A DNA stretch of 64,000 nt from Gnetum montanum (Eukaryota; Streptophyta; Gnetopsida; Gnetales; Gnetaceae), in contig MNCI01002843.1 of the NCBI GenBank assembly GCA_015680685.1, positions 1-64,000 on the forward strand, read 5' to 3'. Positions 60,486 to 64,000 of this stretch are shown in pieces. The translations under genes and the position numbers were made by a program. Each line of letters begins with the position of its first letter. The first letter of the stretch is position 1. Below the pieces are notes generated by a model. That model searched no databases. It saw nothing but the letters and a program-made list of their open reading frames with translations, and had not been told where the DNA came from.

Positions 60486-61291
60486 TGATGAGCCGTGATA
60501 TCGCGTACGCGATATTGCATCTACGATATCGCGTTGGCCCCTGCGATATCGCGTATGCGATATCGCAGCCCGTCGCCTTGTCTATAAATAAGAGGTGGCT
60601 TTCACTCATCTAGATCTAGACCCTTAGCCAAACTATAGCAGTTTTACCATTCCAGAGTTAGAATAATTTCCATGTGCCCGTAGTAGGAGTCTCAAAGTGA
60701 ACAGATCTTTATTTGAGCAAATTGTACCTGAGCACACATTTGTGTATAGAAATAAAGACAAACTTTCTTATAAACCTTGCAGCATATGGACTAAGCTAAA
60801 TAGGAATTAATTAGTGTTAAATGCTTCATTGCTTTCTTAGATAATTAATCCTTCTCAACCCTTAACTCTCTTAGTTAAGTGCATTTAGTATGACTGCTTC
60901 AAGCACGTGTGTAATGCTTGGTAACCCAGTAACGAGTAGCATTTGGTAATCCTAGTAGCGTTGCACTAGTTTAGGGTGTGTACGACAAGTGGGAACGGAT
61001 ATTGGTGCTAGGATAATTAGACCTTAGTTAATGAAAGTTAGTCATTTAGTCTCTTCACTCTTTCCTCTTAGCATAAGGCGTTAAAAAGATAAAAGACATA
61101 AAAATCATATACCTCAAACTTACTTAACCATACAACCATGACAATACAAGTAAGTTTGGGAAGACAATGATTGATTAACCTTAAGTGTTCCATTAGGGCG
61201 CGTAAGCACTTAGTCCTTGGTGTTCGATCGGATCACGCGTGAGATGCTCGTATTCGTATGGTTGAGTGTAGGGGTACCTTGCCACTCATCA
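60486..61291 (+). repeat. 5' LTR of element D
   Basis: 806 bp, TGATGAGCCG...CTCATCA. The first 100 bp hold five GATAT(C/T) motifs, two of them the perfect palindrome GCGATATCGC (60543-60552 and 60557-60566), directly before TATAAATA at 60583-60590. Confidence 0.9.
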
Positions 61292-61292
61292 T

Positions 61293-61310
61293 TGGCGTCA
61301 TTGCCAAGGA
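61293..61310 (+). other. Primer binding site of element D (tRNA-Asp, degenerate)
   Basis: TGGCGTCATTGCCAAGGA; four differences from the tRNA-Asp complement in A, same distance from the LTR. Confidence 0.8.
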
Positions 61311-61439
61311 CTTAGTTGTTTGTGCGCTACGTAGAACATAGGAAATCATTCATATCGTTGGGAGCTAGAATGAACCCTTAGGATTGATCATAAGAAAAAT
61401 AACATAACGGTAAACAGCACACTGCACAAGGCTAAAATA

Positions 61440-63956
61440 TCTTCTTCTTTTCACAAACTTCACCGCCTAGGAACAACACAAGAGATAGTCAACAGCACAA
61501 CACACATAACCAAGAATCGCCAGTTCCTCAACAATTTATTGTGGTATATATTCATCACGATGAATATATACTCGACTTTACCTTCTTCTTCCATCAAGAT
61601 GAACAACTGCGTTGGAGAGACTTGGAGGGTAACATAGTGTTGCCTCTAGACAAAGTAGCCCCCAACATGCTCCTTCGTGCCTTTGCACAAATAGGCATGT
61701 CACAATTATACGCTGAGTACGTTGCATGTGATTACAACACAAGGGACTACTATCCCACAGAAGTGCAATGTCAATGGGACTTGCAATAGGAGCATTACTA
61801 CACATCGTTGAAGGGCAAAGGGCCCCATAACGCTCTGCTTGTCTTAAGTGAAATTGAGGGTGGGGTGGTGAACCTATTTCGATGGGTTCTCCACAAAATG
61901 ATGTTCCCCCTCCTAACGATGGTGAGGAGGTGGTGTTTCAGAACCTTCACTCCATGATTCACAACCCTGGTTCTGATCTCCATGAGCACCAAGTGTTCAA
62001 TGAGGGAAGAAAAACACAAGATAAGGACGGGCATTCTAATCATCATCACGATCGGGGTTGAGATCACCGAAGAGAAGGTAGGGAACATCATCATGGCGAT
62101 GGTTCTCCTTCTTCTTCACCTTCATCGTCACACTCACCCTCTCCTTCAACATCAAGACATAGTCATAAGGAACCTCATTGTGAGGATAAGGGTAAGAAAA
62201 ATGAGAAACCTCGATGAGAGAGTCGAGAATGAGGATGAGGGAATTCTAGAGAATCACGGCATGGAAGAAGGGAAAGTAGGGAACCACATAGACATCACAG
62301 ATGCTATGAAAGAAATGACCACGAAGAACCCCTACTTGTAACCCAAAGCATGTTAGACATTACAAAGGCTGTTAGAATTCCTACAAGGCATTAGAAAGAT
62401 AGTAGGATCAAGAGACTAGACGTGAATAATATCCCACAATTTGAGGGGGGATACAACGCTGATCCTCAGAACCATTTACAAGCATTTCACGATGAATGTG
62501 CCTTGCAGAATATTGAGAACGAGTGGCAAAAATTAAAGTTGTTCCCAAAGATACTAGTAAAAGAAGCGGAAAGCTGGTACCGATCCTTAGAACCAAAATC
62601 CATTCGAAGGTGGACTACGATGCTAGAACTATTTAATGATAAATATCAAACGTACTTCTGAGTGTCCAACTTGTGAAAGAAAATCCAAGGATGAAAGCAG
62701 GGAATTCATGAACCCTTGGATGCTGCCATGGACCGATACTATGCACTGTTACATCATTTCTCGGGCCATGGTTACTTGCAGCGGGATCAACTACGCCATC
62801 TCGTAGATGGACTTAGGTAGGAAACTAAGAGAACCCTTGGAACATATGCCCAAGGGAGATTATCAGAGCTTAGGTCCCATTAGATCCATAGATTGTTGGA
62901 GCAAGTAGCTAAGGAAGAAGGAGAGCTACGCAAGAGAGAAAGTGTACAAGGGTACAACCACGATCCTTCCCTATGAAAAAGGGGAGTAAGATTCTATGAG
63001 GAGGAGGATGAGTCACCACTCGAAGAGAAGGTGAATAGGAAAACCTTGCCACTTTAAAAATTAACAACAGAAGTGTCAGCAAAGGTAGATCAAATGTGGG
63101 ACTCCTTGATAGTAGATTCGAAACCATTCTCAAAATCAGAGGAGTCTAAGGAGCAAATTAGTGACTATGATAGAAAGAAAAATAGGGATTTGGACCATGC
63201 ACGTAACAAAGGTAAGGGTAAAATGGTTATCACCGAAGAGGTTGTGGATTCTAATATGGACAATGATGGTGGATGTGAGATATGCCAGTATGACCATCCT
63301 AAGGGATGTTGCCTAATAATCTCACATCTGCAAGAGTCTGGGTTGTATGCACTTAACCCACAACTTAACAAATGGCAAGCACCCCGACGGTTACCTTATC
63401 CCCAAGGTAACCTGAGGTAGTTCCACCAACCGTTAACGTATTATCCAAGTGGAACTCTGCCACAACCTATTGAGCAACACCAGTAGTGGCAATACCCATA
63501 GTCATGGGGGATGCCATCGCCAAGGCAACAATACCTTTATCAACAACTAGATCCATATGGCTACTACGTGAAACAACTGATCTCTCCACATGACTCTATT
63601 GGTCACATGACCCCACAACGTCACTACCAAGCTCGGGAGTACTATAGGACTCTTTCGACTGGGAGAGACACACCACACACATACCATCCTTCGAATCCTT
63701 CCACAACTCTCACACCAATAGCTCCATTACCACCCATTCCAGCAATGCAAGGGGAACTCCCCACTCAACCGCAGCAACGCAATGCTATAAGAGCTGTAAA
63801 CCTTCAACCCGCTATTGGTTCTGACAACCGTACAAGGAGAAGACCTTTCTTTAGAACCAACAGTCCAAACAAGCTCTCACAACTACAAGCAGTTGAGCCT
63901 CTGAACGTTCCTCCATCAAATAAGGCTTCGGAGCTTCCTTCAAACCAAAAATAGAG
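61440..63956 (+). pseudogene. Gag of element D, degraded
   Basis: The start ATG seen in A (17672) is replaced by ATA. Open blocks: 61541-61789 (WRDLEGNIVLPLDKVAPNML), 62422-62661 (gag core, ending FNDKYQTYF), 63073-63420 (charged region, then CEICQYDHPKGCC) and 63511-63954 (Pro/Gln-rich tail). Stops at 61787, 62659, 63418 and 63952 separate them. Confidence 0.85.
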
Positions 63957-64000
63957 CTCAACGTACACGGTTATGTTAACACATACCGTCCCCGACTGGA

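Larger units (their letters stand above)
60486..64000 (+). mobile_element. Element D: Athila-like element, 5' part, cut by window end
   Basis: 5' LTR 60486-61291, primer site 61293-61310, gag from about 61440 to the window end. The window stops just before the protease region, so whether pol follows is unknown. The gag blocks match A closely, and A and D are in the same orientation. Confidence 0.88.

Overview
This window looks like nuclear DNA of a land plant with a large, repeat-rich genome. The evidence is intron-containing remnants of a plant membrane-protein gene, Ty3/gypsy (Athila-like) and Ty1/copia LTR retrotransposons with plant tRNA primer sites, LINE pieces and tRNA-derived SINEs. 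The base composition is AT-rich and introns reach about 3.6 kb. A gymnosperm would fit, but nothing in the window settles the species. I find no intact host gene. Single ambiguous bases lie at 1268, 37495 and 50177.

Layout. 1-1575: LTR debris of the Athila-like family, including a solo LTR with a target duplication. 3496-8566: copy 1 of a multi-exon membrane-protein gene, now a pseudogene. 9264-14427: a degraded Ty1/copia element on the minus strand. 14665-15147: a worn LTR. 15285-44891: a complete but decayed Athila-like element (here 'C', minus strand) with ATAAG target duplications on both sides. Its body is split by a 15.1-kb block made of element A (16666-23741, plus strand, LTR-gag-protease-LTR with no polymerase) and element B (23816-31771, minus strand, gag plus a 3' ORF, no polymerase). 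46620-46690: a stray fragment of the membrane-protein gene. 47859-54661: copy 2 of that gene, also a pseudogene, with a LINE and SINEs in its longest intron. 54662-60485: non-coding DNA with two SINEs, a tandem duplication and a LINE piece. 60486-64000: the 5' half of another Athila-like element (D), cut by the window end.

How it fits together. The two gene copies share exon structure and some intronic and 3' flanking sequence, so they are a duplicated pair that C, copia and other repeats now hold about 39 kb apart. They carry different inactivating lesions. A-D and the solo LTRs belong to one retrotransposon family. Shared hallmarks are LTRs of about 800-860 bp starting TGATG and ending in CA, a U3 packed with GATATC-centred palindromes just upstream of a TATAAATA box, and a primer site complementary to tRNA-Asp. 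C holds all pol domains and a large extra ORF between integrase and the 3' LTR. B keeps gag and that ORF but lacks pol. A keeps gag and protease only. All are non-functional as they stand, so the window records retrotransposon nesting and the decay of a duplicated gene.
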